A model generated the notes under the pieces. That model saw only the letters and a program-made list of their open reading frames with translations. It did no database searches and had not been told where the DNA came from. 64,000 bases of DNA, taken from NCBI RefSeq assembly GCF_041927875.1, contig NZ_JBHFHN010000014.1, one strand, 5' to 3'. The stretch's first letter is position 1; the number at the start of each line of letters is the position of its first letter. This document shows positions 24,932-33,253 of this stretch, one piece after another. Position numbers and translations under genes: made by a program. Origin of the DNA: Paracoccus sp041927875 (lineage in GTDB: Bacteria; Pseudomonadota; Alphaproteobacteria; Rhodobacterales; Rhodobacteraceae).

Positions 24932-26098
24932 TTATCGCCGAAAGACGATCTGGATCGGCGCGGCGGCCAGTTCGTCGCGGATGACGGCGCGTAGCAGGGC
25001 GATGATGTCGTGGGCCGGGTCGGCGGCATCACAGCCGTGCCCGCGGGCGTCGAGGGTGCGGTCAGCCAAGGCTGCCTTCAGGGCCGATCCCAAGGCCGTC
25101 TGCAAGGCTGAGGCCGATGCCGCGATCTCGCCCTGGCTTGCGGCGACGGGTGGCGTCGTCCTGGTCGGTTCGTCGCGCACATCAGACAGGTCCGCCCTAG
25201 GTGCCGGTGCCTGCGGCTGATGGGTGTTAGGCAGCGCTGCGGCTTCAACATCATCACCGGGCGGCGCTGGGTCCACGGGTAGCGGATCAGGGTGCAGGCC
25301 CTCGACCAAGGGCTGATCCGGCCCGGGCGTGGCGTCCATGTGCTTGGGCATGGGCTCCGGCTGATGATCGGCGGCGGTGCAGATCAGCGTGGCGTTGTCC
25401 GCCTCGGCGCCGGTGGGATCGTTCAGGTCCGGTGCGTCGCGATCAGCGTTCACGGCGGCAGTGTCATACGCTGGCCAGACCTCGCTGAGGTCGCCCGGCG
25501 TCGGCTGTGCGGCGATATGGTCCACCGGCGCGTCATCCAACCCGGTTGGCGTCAGATGATCGAGACGGCGCGCGACGGGATCAGCTGCTTGTGCAAAGGG
25601 CAGGGGCGGCCGTCTTGCGCTGCGGAAGGTCGGGACGAGTGGCGCGGGCGCGTCGGGGTATCGGGCAACATGGGCGTCGTGTGCGGCCTCTGGGGAAGCG
25701 CTGTCGGCATCCTGCGAGACACACTCCCCTCCCGCCTCGGGCGCGGCCATCGCGGCCACGTCTTGCGTCGCCTCGGCTACGCGCAGATCCTCGCCCAGGC
25801 GCAGCGGAGCGGGGGGCCGTGCGGCCGCCTGCCAAGCGGCATCGGCCGCGTCTTCTGGCAGGGGCGCGGCCTCGGCCTCATCTGGCAGGCGCGGGGGCCA
25901 GTCGTCCTCGTCCTCGTCAGGGGGCGGACTGTCCCAGGCCAGCGGCGGCAGGCCGATCGGATCGGCAGGCGGCGGGATCACGGCCGTTTCGACGGGGGGC
26001 GGTGGCGCGTCATCGCTGGCCAGCAATCGGCGGATCTGCGCCAGAACGTCCGGTTCCTGGCTGACAGGATCATGGTGGGCAACGGCGGCTTGGGTCAT
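24932..26098 (-). CDS. Acidic, proline-rich protein, PopZ-like by architecture and locus
   Basis: This 388-residue protein has an N-terminal helix EPDVLAQIRRLLASDD (about residues 15–30), a long disordered middle rich in Pro, Ala, Asp and Glu, and a short C-terminal helix DIIALLRAVIRDELA. PopZ (DUF2497) polar organisers share this three-part plan, and the N-terminal helix resembles their ILASIRRI-type motif. It lies next to tolC and an isoaspartyl methyltransferase, the usual alphaproteobacterial neighbours of popZ. The C-terminal multimerisation region looks shorter than in Caulobacter PopZ, and the gene ends beside the tandem array. Homology is inferred, not proven. Confidence 0.5.
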   Translation of the reverse strand: MTQAAVAHHDPVSQEPDVLAQIRRLLASDDAPPPPVETAVIPPPADPIGLPPLAWDSPPPDEDEDDWPPRLPDEAEAAPLPEDAADAAWQAAARPPAPLRLGEDLRVAEATQDVAAMAAPEAGGECVSQDADSASPEAAHDAHVARYPDAPAPLVPTFRSARRPPLPFAQAADPVARRLDHLTPTGLDDAPVDHIAAQPTPGDLSEVWPAYDTAAVNADRDAPDLNDPTGAEADNATLICTAADHQPEPMPKHMDATPGPDQPLVEGLHPDPLPVDPAPPGDDVEAAALPNTHQPQAPAPRADLSDVRDEPTRTTPPVAASQGEIAASASALQTALGSALKAALADRTLDARGHGCDAADPAHDIIALLRAVIRDELAAAPIQIVFRR

Positions 26099-26137
26099 CG
26101 GGCGGCCCCTGTTTGCAGCGGGGCCGCCGACCTGACC

Positions 26138-27559
26138 TTAGTTCTTGCCGATGGCGCGCAGCACGCGGTCCAGGCTGTCACCCTGGGTGCTGGTGTAAGG
26201 CGCGTCCTTGACGGCGTTGTAATAGGCTGATGGGTCATAGGTCGGAAGGCCCAGCTTGAGATTCTCTGCTGTCAACAGACCCATAGAGGACAGAAGTGAA
26301 TAATAAGCTAATTGCAGACTGGATTCGGCGCTGATCCGGTCGGCCTGGGCATTCAGCAGCGATTGTTCGGCGTCCAGCACGTCCAGCGTGGTGCGCGCGC
26401 CCAGCGAGGCCTCCTCGCGCACCCCATTATAGGCGGCGCGGGCGGCGCTGATCTGTTCGTCGATGGCCGAAATCGACGCGCGGGCGACGTCGATATTGGC
26501 CCAGGCGGTGCCGACCTGCTGTCCGACCAGCACGGTGGCCCGGCTCAGCCCGGCGCGGGCGGCGTCGCGCCCGGCCATGGCCTTGCGATGCGCAGCGGGC
26601 AGGCGGCCACCGGAATAGACGGTTTGCGACATTTGCAGCCCGACATTCGCCCCGACGGTGGTGCGGGTGTTGGTGGTCGGGTTGGTCGAATCGGCATCCG
26701 ACAGGCTGATCCCGGCGCTGCCTGTCAGGTTGGGGCGACGCTCGGCGGCGGCCATGGCCACGCGCAGTTCGGCGGCGGCGGCCTCACGCTGTGCCTGCCG
26801 GATCAGCGGATGGCTGCGCATGGCGATGTTGCGCGCCTCATCCAGCGATTTCGGCAGTTTCGGCGGCTTCGGCGGGGCCGACAGCTTGCCCGGCGCCTTG
26901 CCGGTCGCCGCCTTATAGGCCTCACGCGCGGAGGCAAGCTGCCCCTCGGCGGCGGCCAGACCGGCGCGGGTGGCGGCCAGCCGGGCCTCGGCCAGCGAGA
27001 CATCGGTGCGCGTCACTTCGCCCACGTCGAAGCGATCCTGGGCGGCGCGGCTTTCCTCGCGGATGACGCGGACCGAGTTCTGGTTCAGGTCGACTTGCTG
27101 CGTCGCGGCGCGCACGTCCATATAGCTTTTGACGGCGTTCAGCAGGACATTCTGTTCGACGTCGATCAGCGCCTCACGCGTGGCCAGCACGGTTTCCTTG
27201 GCCATGTCGATGGCCAGTTGCGAGCGGCCAAAGTCATACAGCGTCATCTGGGCGCTCAGCGATAGCGAGGCCTGAAGCGTGTCGACGGTCGGGCCGTTGC
27301 GGATCTCGGCCTTGGAAAACTGGGTGCTTGCGATCCATTGCACCACCGGCCGCAGCGAGGCGACGGCAGTTGCCACATCCTCATCCGCGGCACGCAGCAC
27401 GGCCCGGTTCTGGTCCAGCAGGTCCGAGGACCGATAGGCCGCGACCATCGCATCGGCCAGCGATTCGGCCCAGGCGGCCGTGCTGGTCAGCGCCGCCGAC
27501 AGCGACAGGGCCAAACCCAGGCTACCCGCGCCCAGAAACTTTCGCAGTCGAGACGTCAT
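26138..27559 (-). CDS. tolC: TolC family outer-membrane efflux protein
   Basis: This 473-residue protein has a signal peptide (MTSRLRKFLGAGSLG..., cleavage after AWA at about residue 31) and two OEP repeats. The region DQNRAVLRAADEDVATAVA and repeat residues MSQTVYSGGRLPAAHRKAM are typical of type I secretion and drug-efflux channels. The ATG at 27559 is preferred; a GTG three codons earlier is possible. It lies 39 bp upstream of the PopZ-like gene on the same strand. Confidence 0.9.
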   Translation of the reverse strand: MTSRLRKFLGAGSLGLALSLSAALTSTAAWAESLADAMVAAYRSSDLLDQNRAVLRAADEDVATAVASLRPVVQWIASTQFSKAEIRNGPTVDTLQASLSLSAQMTLYDFGRSQLAIDMAKETVLATREALIDVEQNVLLNAVKSYMDVRAATQQVDLNQNSVRVIREESRAAQDRFDVGEVTRTDVSLAEARLAATRAGLAAAEGQLASAREAYKAATGKAPGKLSAPPKPPKLPKSLDEARNIAMRSHPLIRQAQREAAAAELRVAMAAAERRPNLTGSAGISLSDADSTNPTTNTRTTVGANVGLQMSQTVYSGGRLPAAHRKAMAGRDAARAGLSRATVLVGQQVGTAWANIDVARASISAIDEQISAARAAYNGVREEASLGARTTLDVLDAEQSLLNAQADRISAESSLQLAYYSLLSSMGLLTAENLKLGLPTYDPSAYYNAVKDAPYTSTQGDSLDRVLRAIGKN

Positions 27560-27656
27560 GCCAATCACCCTTGCCCTTCGTTGCCGTCATTCTGCACCGG
27601 GGATCGCCGATCCGCGATGTGGCAAATATTCTTCGGTATGAATATGACCCGCGCGA

Positions 27657-28307
27657 TCAGAATGCGAAGGCCGCTGCGCGGGCAAAGCCCGGCAGCACCG
27701 GCGCCGTCGCATTGAAGGCGTCGCGCCAGTTCACGCGCCCGGCCTGTTTCAGCCCGATGCGGACCACGCCCAGGCCGCCGTCCTGAAACAGCGCGGCGAT
27801 CCGGCCGCCCTCTTTCAACTGGTCACAGATCGCCTGCGGCACGGTCTGCACCCCGCCCTCGATCACGATCACATCATAGGGCGCGTGCTTTGCGGCCCCT
27901 GCCACCGGATCGCCCGCCACCACGGCGACATTATCGCTGCCATTGGCGGCCAGCCGGGTTTGCGCCTCGGCTGCCATCTCGGCCACGTCCAGCGCCACCA
28001 CCGCCTCGGCCATGCGGGCCATCACGGCGGCGCCGTAGCCATGGCCACAGGCGACATCCAGCACCAGATCGGTCGGGCCGATGGCCAGGGCGTCCAGCAT
28101 CTTCGCCAGCGTCCGCGGCTCCAGCAGGACGCGATCGCCGCCCAGATCCAGATTGGTGCCGACATAGGCGGCGGCGCGTTTGGCATCGGGCACAAAGGCT
28201 TCGCGCGGGACGGTCAGCATCGCCTCGATCACGGTATAGCGGGTCACGTCATTGGGACGCACCTGGCTGTCAACCATCATGGTGCGGGCTTTGGCAAAGT
28301 CGGCCAT
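27657..28307 (-). CDS. Protein-L-isoaspartate O-methyltransferase family protein
   Basis: This 216-residue SAM-dependent methyltransferase belongs to the PCMT family. N-terminal ARTMMVDSQVRPNDVTRYTVI, the SAM motif LVLDVACGHGYGAAVMA (about residues 74–90) and YDVIVIEGGVQTVPQAI (about 140) fit. The start MADFAKAR follows GAAGGA; the upstream ATG is less likely. Alphaproteobacterial members next to tolC are divergent from true Pcm and may not repair isoaspartate. Confidence 0.82.
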   Translation of the reverse strand: MADFAKARTMMVDSQVRPNDVTRYTVIEAMLTVPREAFVPDAKRAAAYVGTNLDLGGDRVLLEPRTLAKMLDALAIGPTDLVLDVACGHGYGAAVMARMAEAVVALDVAEMAAEAQTRLAANGSDNVAVVAGDPVAGAAKHAPYDVIVIEGGVQTVPQAICDQLKEGGRIAALFQDGGLGVVRIGLKQAGRVNWRDAFNATAPVLPGFARAAAFAF

Positions 28308-28421
28308 CTTCACGTCCTTCGGCAATGGATCGGCCCAGGGCTGGCGTGCGGTCCGGGTCAGCCTGTCTTGCCATATTCGTCGCGGCGCGGCAACGGGTCG
28401 AGGGGGATGAGGTCGGTCCGG

Positions 28422-28463
28422 GGCGCTGCTCCGGACCCCGGGATATTTGTGCCAAGAAGAAAG
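28422..28463 (+). repeat. Hairpin plus GGGATATTT/CCAAGAAGAAA intergenic element, copy B
   Basis: GGTCCGG and CCGGACC form an inverted repeat that abuts CCGGGATATTTGTGCCAAGA and AGAAAG. The layout matches the copies at 14190–14242 and 36470–36520. It lies between the methyltransferase gene and the tRNA. Confidence 0.7.
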
Positions 28464-28537
28464 CCGCAGCTGGGCGCGATTGCGGGGCCTTGCGGGCAGG
28501 GGCGAAAGCGTCTAATCAGACCCGGCCTCGGGCAATC

Positions 28538-28611
28538 GGCGGGTTGGCGGAGAGGTTACGCAGCGGATTGCAAATCCGTGAAGACCGGTTCGATTCCGGT
28601 ACCCGCCTCCA
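28538..28611 (+). tRNA. tRNA-Cys (GCA)
   Basis: The acceptor arms GGCGGGT (28538–28544) and ACCCGCC (28601–28607) pair perfectly, followed by T and an encoded CCA. The anticodon loop TTGCAAA holds GCA at 28570–28572, read as cysteine. The T-arm CCGGTTCGATTCCGG is standard. Confidence 0.97.
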
Positions 28612-28638
28612 GGTCTTTCCCCAACTGCATGGCCCGGC

Positions 28639-29868
28639 ATGATCCTGTATCGCCTGTTTGTGACGCTTGCTGCGCCGGTTATCCTGATCCGGCTGCTGTG
28701 GCGGGTGCTGCGCGGCGACGAAAGCTGGGGCGATCTGGGGCAGCGGCTGGGGCGCGGCGTGGTGCGGCCCGAAGCGGCGGTGATCTGGCTGCACGCGGCA
28801 TCGAATGGTGAGCTGGCTTCGGTCAGGGGGCTGGTTCGGGGGCTGGCGCAGGCGCGGCCCGACGTCGCGATCGTCGTCAGCACCAACAGCGTGACCGGGC
28901 GTGCCCTTGCGGCGGGCTGGCCCGAAGTGGCGCAGGCGCGGCTGGCGCCGCTTGATCTTGGGCCAGTCGTGCGGGGCTTTGTGCGGCGTCTGGCGCCCGA
29001 TCTGGCGATTGTCGTGGAAAATGAGCTGTGGCCGAACCGCCTGGCGGCTTTGGCGGCGCAGGCTGTGCCGGTGGCGGTTGTGGGCGCGCGCATGTCGGCC
29101 ACCAGTGCGCGGCGATGGGCGCGCCTGGGGCGCCTGACGCGGCGGGTGCTGAGGGCGATCAGCCTGCTGTCGCCGCAAGATCCGCAATCGGGCGCGCGTT
29201 TTGCCGGGCTTGGGCTGGCTGCGGATCGCATCGCGCCGGTGCTGGATCTCAAGGCAGGTCTGGCGTCGGGGACGGCCAGCCCGATGACGGCGGCGCGGGC
29301 GCGGGTGGTGCTGGGGGCCTCGACCCATCCGGGGGACGAGCTGCGGATCGCGCGGGCCTGGCAGGCGGCGCGGGCGCGCCATCCCGACCTGCGGCTGATC
29401 CTGGCGCCGCGTCATCCGCTGCGCGCCCCGGCGATTCTGGCCGATCTTGCGGGGCTTGATCTGCATCCGGCGCGCCACAGCACCGGTGGCGATCCTGCGG
29501 CGGCGCTTGTTCTGGCCGACACCTTGGGTGAGATGCCGCGATGGTATGATCAGGCCGGGCTTTGCATCATCGGCGGGTCGTTCGACGCCTTGGGTGGCCA
29601 CACCCCCTATGAGCCGACGGCAGCCGGGGCGGCGGTGCTGCATGGCCCGGACATGGCCAATTTCCGCGCCGCCGCGCAGGCGCTGTCACCAACCGGTGCA
29701 GCGGTCAGCGACGGCGACGATCTGGCGCGACGGATGACGGAACTGGCGGGCGATGCCACGGCGCTGGGGGATCTGGCGGCAGCCCAGGCGCAGGCGCTTG
29801 CGCTGTTGCGCGGCGATCAGGACGGGCTGCTGGCAGCGCTGCTGGCGATGTTGCCGCCGACACGCTGA
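28639..29868 (+). CDS. waaA: 3-deoxy-D-manno-octulosonic acid (Kdo) transferase
   Basis: This 409-residue glycosyltransferase adds Kdo to lipid A precursors at the inner membrane. It has an N-terminal membrane anchor (MILYRLFVTLAAPVILIRL), the motif WLHAASNGELASV (about residue 50; in most WaaA proteins this is HAASVGE), and the C-terminal block LCIIGGSFDALGGHTPYEP (about 310) with GPDMANF. The acceptor-side catalytic glutamate is kept. It begins 28 bp after the tRNA-Cys; no strong ribosome-binding site is visible. Confidence 0.9.
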   Translation: MILYRLFVTLAAPVILIRLLWRVLRGDESWGDLGQRLGRGVVRPEAAVIWLHAASNGELASVRGLVRGLAQARPDVAIVVSTNSVTGRALAAGWPEVAQARLAPLDLGPVVRGFVRRLAPDLAIVVENELWPNRLAALAAQAVPVAVVGARMSATSARRWARLGRLTRRVLRAISLLSPQDPQSGARFAGLGLAADRIAPVLDLKAGLASGTASPMTAARARVVLGASTHPGDELRIARAWQAARARHPDLRLILAPRHPLRAPAILADLAGLDLHPARHSTGGDPAAALVLADTLGEMPRWYDQAGLCIIGGSFDALGGHTPYEPTAAGAAVLHGPDMANFRAAAQALSPTGAAVSDGDDLARRMTELAGDATALGDLAAAQAQALALLRGDQDGLLAALLAMLPPTR

Positions 29869-29869
29869 T

Positions 29870-29889
29870 CATGTCATGAAAATGACATG
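29870..29889 (+). terminator. AT-rich hairpin after waaA (terminator or operator)
   Basis: CATGTCAT and ATGACATG form a perfect 8-bp inverted repeat around GAAA, two bases after the waaA stop, followed by TTTCTG. It may be a weak terminator; the TGTCAT...ATGACA symmetry would also suit a dimeric regulator of the Nudix gene downstream. Confidence 0.4.
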
Positions 29890-30037
29890 TTTCTGACGCG
29901 CATGTGTCACAATAGCTTGTTGAAACAGCGCATCTGGCCCATGTATCTTGTCAGCCTGCCGCCGACAGCGGGGCCGCGTCCGACTGTCCGACCTGCCCCT
30001 GCTGTGCTGTATCTGTTGCAAAGGATTGTTGCCCGCC

Positions 30038-30487
30038 GTGCCGCGCCTGCACCCCGTCTTTCCCGCCGATCTGCCGACCGATGTGCATGGCCAGTTCGCT
30101 GCGCTGTGCTGGCGGCGGGCGAAGGTCGGGCATCAGGTGCTGCTGATCACTAGCCGCGACACCGGGCGCTGGGTGCTGCCGAAGGGCTGGCCGATCCCCG
30201 GCCTTGCCCCCCATGCCGCCGCTGCGCAAGAGGCCTGGGAGGAGGCCGGCGTCGAGGGGCGGGCCGCCCCCGATCCGATAGGCTTTTACAGCTATCAGAA
30301 GCTGGGGGCGAACCGCGCCCGTCATGTGGTGGCGGCGGTCTTTGCGTTGAAGGTCAAAAAGCTGGCGCGCGATTTCCCCGAAAGCGGTCAGCGGCGTCTG
30401 AAATGGTTCCGCCCGGAAAAGGCCGCGACCAAGGTGGCCGAACCCGAGCTTGCGGCGCTGCTGGCGGCGTGGCAGCCTGAGGGCTGA
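30038..30487 (+). CDS. Nudix hydrolase
   Basis: This protein of about 149 residues has a Nudix box with the pattern GLAPHAAAAQEAWEEAGV (about residues 55–72); the metal-binding glutamates of EAWEEAG are kept. The REU arginine is replaced by glutamine, as in the diphosphoinositol-polyphosphate-type subgroup. Substrate is unknown. The GTG at 30038 with AAGGA upstream is the preferred start; a longer reading with an unconserved cysteine-rich leader is possible. It is followed 12 bp later by a DUF1178 gene. Confidence 0.75.
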   Translation: MPRLHPVFPADLPTDVHGQFAALCWRRAKVGHQVLLITSRDTGRWVLPKGWPIPGLAPHAAAAQEAWEEAGVEGRAAPDPIGFYSYQKLGANRARHVVAAVFALKVKKLARDFPESGQRRLKWFRPEKAATKVAEPELAALLAAWQPEG

Positions 30488-30499
30488 AAGGGGCCGCCG

Positions 30500-30904
30500 A
30501 TGATCCGCTATCAGTTGCGCTGCCATCAGGGGCATCTGTTCGACGGCTGGTATCCGTCGGCGGCGGGCTATGACCGGCTGGCTGCGGCGGGGCAGGTGGT
30601 CTGCCCGGATTGCGGATCGGCCCAGGTCGACAAGGCGCTGATGGCGCCGTCGGTCGCGGCCGACCGCCCGCTGTCCACCCCCGGCACCGCCGAGGCGGCG
30701 CTGAAGGCGCTGCGCGATCATGTCGAGGCAAGCTCGGACGATGTGGGCCTGCGCTTTGCGGCCGAGGCGCGCGCGATGCATCTGGGTGATATTCCCGAAC
30801 GCCCGATCCACGGCCAGGCCCGCCCGGATGAGGCGCGCGCTCTGATCGAGGACGGGGTGCCGGTGCTGCCCTTGCCCTTCACCCCGCGTCGCCAGCAGAA
30901 CTGA
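30500..30904 (+). CDS. DUF1178 family protein
   Basis: This 134-residue protein starts MIRYQLRCHQGHLFDGWYPS and has a second metal-type cysteine pair in CPDCGSAQVDKALMAP (about residues 35–50). This layout defines the DUF1178 family, a conserved alphaproteobacterial group of unknown function with a zinc-ribbon-like N-terminus. GAAAGGGG precedes the start. It is probably co-transcribed with the Nudix gene. Confidence 0.88.
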   Translation: MIRYQLRCHQGHLFDGWYPSAAGYDRLAAAGQVVCPDCGSAQVDKALMAPSVAADRPLSTPGTAEAALKALRDHVEASSDDVGLRFAAEARAMHLGDIPERPIHGQARPDEARALIEDGVPVLPLPFTPRRQQN

Positions 30905-31010
30905 CGGTCTGTGGACGGCTTCAGCCTTGGGCTGGGGGCGGGTCTGCCGGGGCGCCCAATCCTTGCCGGGGCAGGGGCATGAAAGCGCGGCTTTCCGCAG
31001 GAAAATCCTG

Positions 31011-32126
31011 TTAATCCGCTGCGTTGCGCGCCGCATCGACAGCGGCAGGCAAGGTCGCTGCCAGGGCGTCCAGCGCCGCATCCGGGCCGCATGAGATGCG
31101 GATGCAGCGATCATGCGGGGCCACAAAAGGCATGCGGATGAAAACAGCGCGGTCGGCAAGCTGGCCCACGATCCTGCGGGCAAGGGCACCGTCACCGCCT
31201 GCATCCAGCGTCACGAAATTGGTGGCCGAGGGCAGCGCGACCAGCCCGCTGTCCGCGCCGATGGCGGCAATCCGCGCGCGCGCCTGCGCCACCCGGTCGC
31301 GGATGTGATCCAGCCAGGGCTGATCGGCAAGCGCGGCCAAGGCGCCGGCCTGGGCGATGCGCGACATGCCGAAATGGTTGCGCACCCGGTCGAAACGGGC
31401 AATCAGATCGCGCGCCCCGATCCCATAGCCGACCCGCGCCCCGGCCATCCCATACGCCTTGGAAAAGGTGCGGAACCGGATGACGCGCGGATCTTCGGGG
31501 TCGATCACCGGCGCGGTCCCGGGCGGGGCAAGTTCGACATAGGCCTCATCCAACAGCAACAGGCTGCCATCGGGAACGGCATCGACCATGGCGGCGATGG
31601 TCTGGGCCGGATGCCACGAGCCCATCGGATTGTCGGGGTTGGCCAGATAGATCAGCTTGGCGCCCACTTCCTTTGCCTTGGAGATCAGGGCATTGGGGTC
31701 TTCAGTATCGCCAGCGTAAGGCACCTTGTGCAGCACGCCGCCAAAGCCCGCGACGTGGAAGTTGAAGGTTGGATAGGCCCCGTCCGAGGTCACCACCGCA
31801 TCGCCCGGCGCGATCAGCATCCGCACCAGATAGCCGAGCAGGCCATCGATCCCCTCACCCACGATCACCTGATCGGGCGCGCAGCCGTGATGGGCGGCCA
31901 GGGCCATGCGCAGATCGTGGTTTTCGGGATCGCCATACATCCACGCCTCGGTTGCGGCCTGTTCCATGGCGCGGATGGCGCGGGGCGACGGGCCGAAGCC
32001 GTTTTCATTGGCACCAAGCCGGGCATCAAAGGCGCGCCCCATGCGGCGTTCCTGCGTCTCGGGGCCGACGAAGGGGACGGTGGCGGGCAGGCTGTTCAGA
32101 AGGTCGGTATAGCGGGGGCGGGGCAT
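31011..32126 (-). CDS. HisC-family PLP-dependent aminotransferase
   Basis: This 371-residue fold-type I aminotransferase starts MPRPRYTDLLNSLPATVPF. The substrate-binding LGANENGFGPSP (about residue 37), YLANPDNPMGS (about 157), LLLDEAYVEL (about 190) and the PLP lysine in FRTFSKAYGMAGARVGY (about 220) are intact. It is called histidinol-phosphate-type by similarity. There are no other histidine genes nearby, so it may serve an aromatic or other amino acid. The reading frame extending to 32609 is rejected as an artefact of high GC. Confidence 0.82.
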   Translation of the reverse strand: MPRPRYTDLLNSLPATVPFVGPETQERRMGRAFDARLGANENGFGPSPRAIRAMEQAATEAWMYGDPENHDLRMALAAHHGCAPDQVIVGEGIDGLLGYLVRMLIAPGDAVVTSDGAYPTFNFHVAGFGGVLHKVPYAGDTEDPNALISKAKEVGAKLIYLANPDNPMGSWHPAQTIAAMVDAVPDGSLLLLDEAYVELAPPGTAPVIDPEDPRVIRFRTFSKAYGMAGARVGYGIGARDLIARFDRVRNHFGMSRIAQAGALAALADQPWLDHIRDRVAQARARIAAIGADSGLVALPSATNFVTLDAGGDGALARRIVGQLADRAVFIRMPFVAPHDRCIRISCGPDAALDALAATLPAAVDAARNAAD

Positions 32127-32304
32127 CGTGTGGATTCTTGTCAGAGGGATTGGCGCGCACCGTGCGACAGAACCGCCCGCCGCGCAACACCCTTGCAAGC
32201 GATTGAAAAGGCAAAAGAACCGTGTAAGCAGCCGGTGCACAGGGTGGGCACCGGATTGACCCGATGGCCCGCGCCCTCCTATGCGGCGGAACACGAGGCC
32301 CGCC

Positions 32305-32782
32305 ATGACCCGAAGCATCCCGACCGCCGCCGAGAATGCCGCCATGCCCGGCACCGCCAAGGCCCATTTCCGCGACCCGAATGCGCGGCGGATCAACCGC
32401 GGGACGGGGATGCGACCGGGCTGCCCGGCGTCGGCGTGCATCTGATCGAGGTCGCGCCCGGCGATGCCACAACCGAGCATCACGGACACTACCACGAGGA
32501 TCAATGTGTCTATGTGCTGGCCCGTGAAGCCACGCTGTGCCTGGATGAGGAAGCCCATGCCATCGGCCCCGGCGACTTCATCGCCCATCCCAAGGACGGC
32601 GCCGCGCATTCCATCTTCAACACCGGCGCCGAGGTGCTGCGCTGCCTGGTGATCGGCTGGCCCATGATGTCGCGGACTATCCCCGCCAGAACAAGCGCAT
32701 CTTCCGCAACGCCGGGCTGCCCTGGATGCTGGTCGATCTGGATCAGGCCGAGGTCATCGGCGGAGCGGTGGGGACGACGTGA
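32305..32782 (+). pseudogene. Cupin-domain protein gene with two frameshifts
   Basis: Three consecutive frames together encode one cupin. The first gives MTRSIPTAAENAAMPGTAKA to about 32400. The second gives GVHLIEVAPGDATTEHHGHY and continues to about 32655, with the metal ligands HHGHYHEDQ. The third gives DVADYPRQNKRIFRNAGLPW to the TGA at 32780–32782. Each change fits one missing base (about 32398–32404 and 32655–32663), both in G/C runs. It is either a recent pseudogene or two sequencing errors. Confidence 0.75.
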
Positions 32783-32847
32783 CGCGCCCGGCACGCGCCG
32801 CGACCGAGGATGACTTCGGCGGGGACATTTCGGCCAAGATGTGAGGG

Positions 32848-33162
32848 TCAGTCAGCCTGAAACCGCCGCCGCGCCTCGGCCTCGATGGCGAGGCGCAATT
32901 CGAGATCCGCGAGTTTCGCGGCCTCTGCCGCGCGCACCTCAGGCGGCGCGGCGGCGAGGGTGGCGCGCTGGGCGGCCACGGCCTTGCGCAGTTCAATCTC
33001 GCGCGGCAGTGCCCCGGCCTCGGCCATGATGCGGAAACCTGCGTCTTGCGCGGTGTCGCCGGTCGTCGAGGCCAGCGGCTGCCCTGCGCCCTTGAGGTTG
33101 TCCAGCTTGCCCTCGGCCTGTGCCCTCAGGATCTGGCGTTCGGCGAGTTTGTCAAAGCGCAT
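32848..33162 (-). CDS. DUF1992 (DnaJ homologue C28-type) protein
   Basis: This 104-residue cytosolic protein starts MRFDKLAERQILRAQAEGKL and continues DNLKGAGQPL, the DUF1992 core also seen in DnaJ C28 proteins. It has no J domain and no membrane segment. The family has no assigned bacterial function. The shorter start is chosen because the upstream extension is not conserved in character. Confidence 0.8.
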   Translation of the reverse strand: MRFDKLAERQILRAQAEGKLDNLKGAGQPLASTTGDTAQDAGFRIMAEAGALPREIELRKAVAAQRATLAAAPPEVRAAEAAKLADLELRLAIEAEARRRFQAD

Positions 33163-33253
33163 CACAGGCCCCCCGCGCTGCATAAGTATTTGGACACGGA
33201 AGACGCCGTCTACTCTTGTACTCAAGTACTCTCTTGCGCCGTTGAAACCAGCG

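Noticed and set aside
29948..30037. N-terminal extension of the Nudix protein
   Set aside because: The added residues are unlike Nudix family N-termini and no ribosome-binding site precedes the upstream start; the GTG at 30038 has AAGGA upstream.
31113..32304. Plus-strand frame that appears to extend the cupin gene leftwards
   Set aside because: It lies opposite the HisC-like aminotransferase and has no conserved content before the cupin segment.
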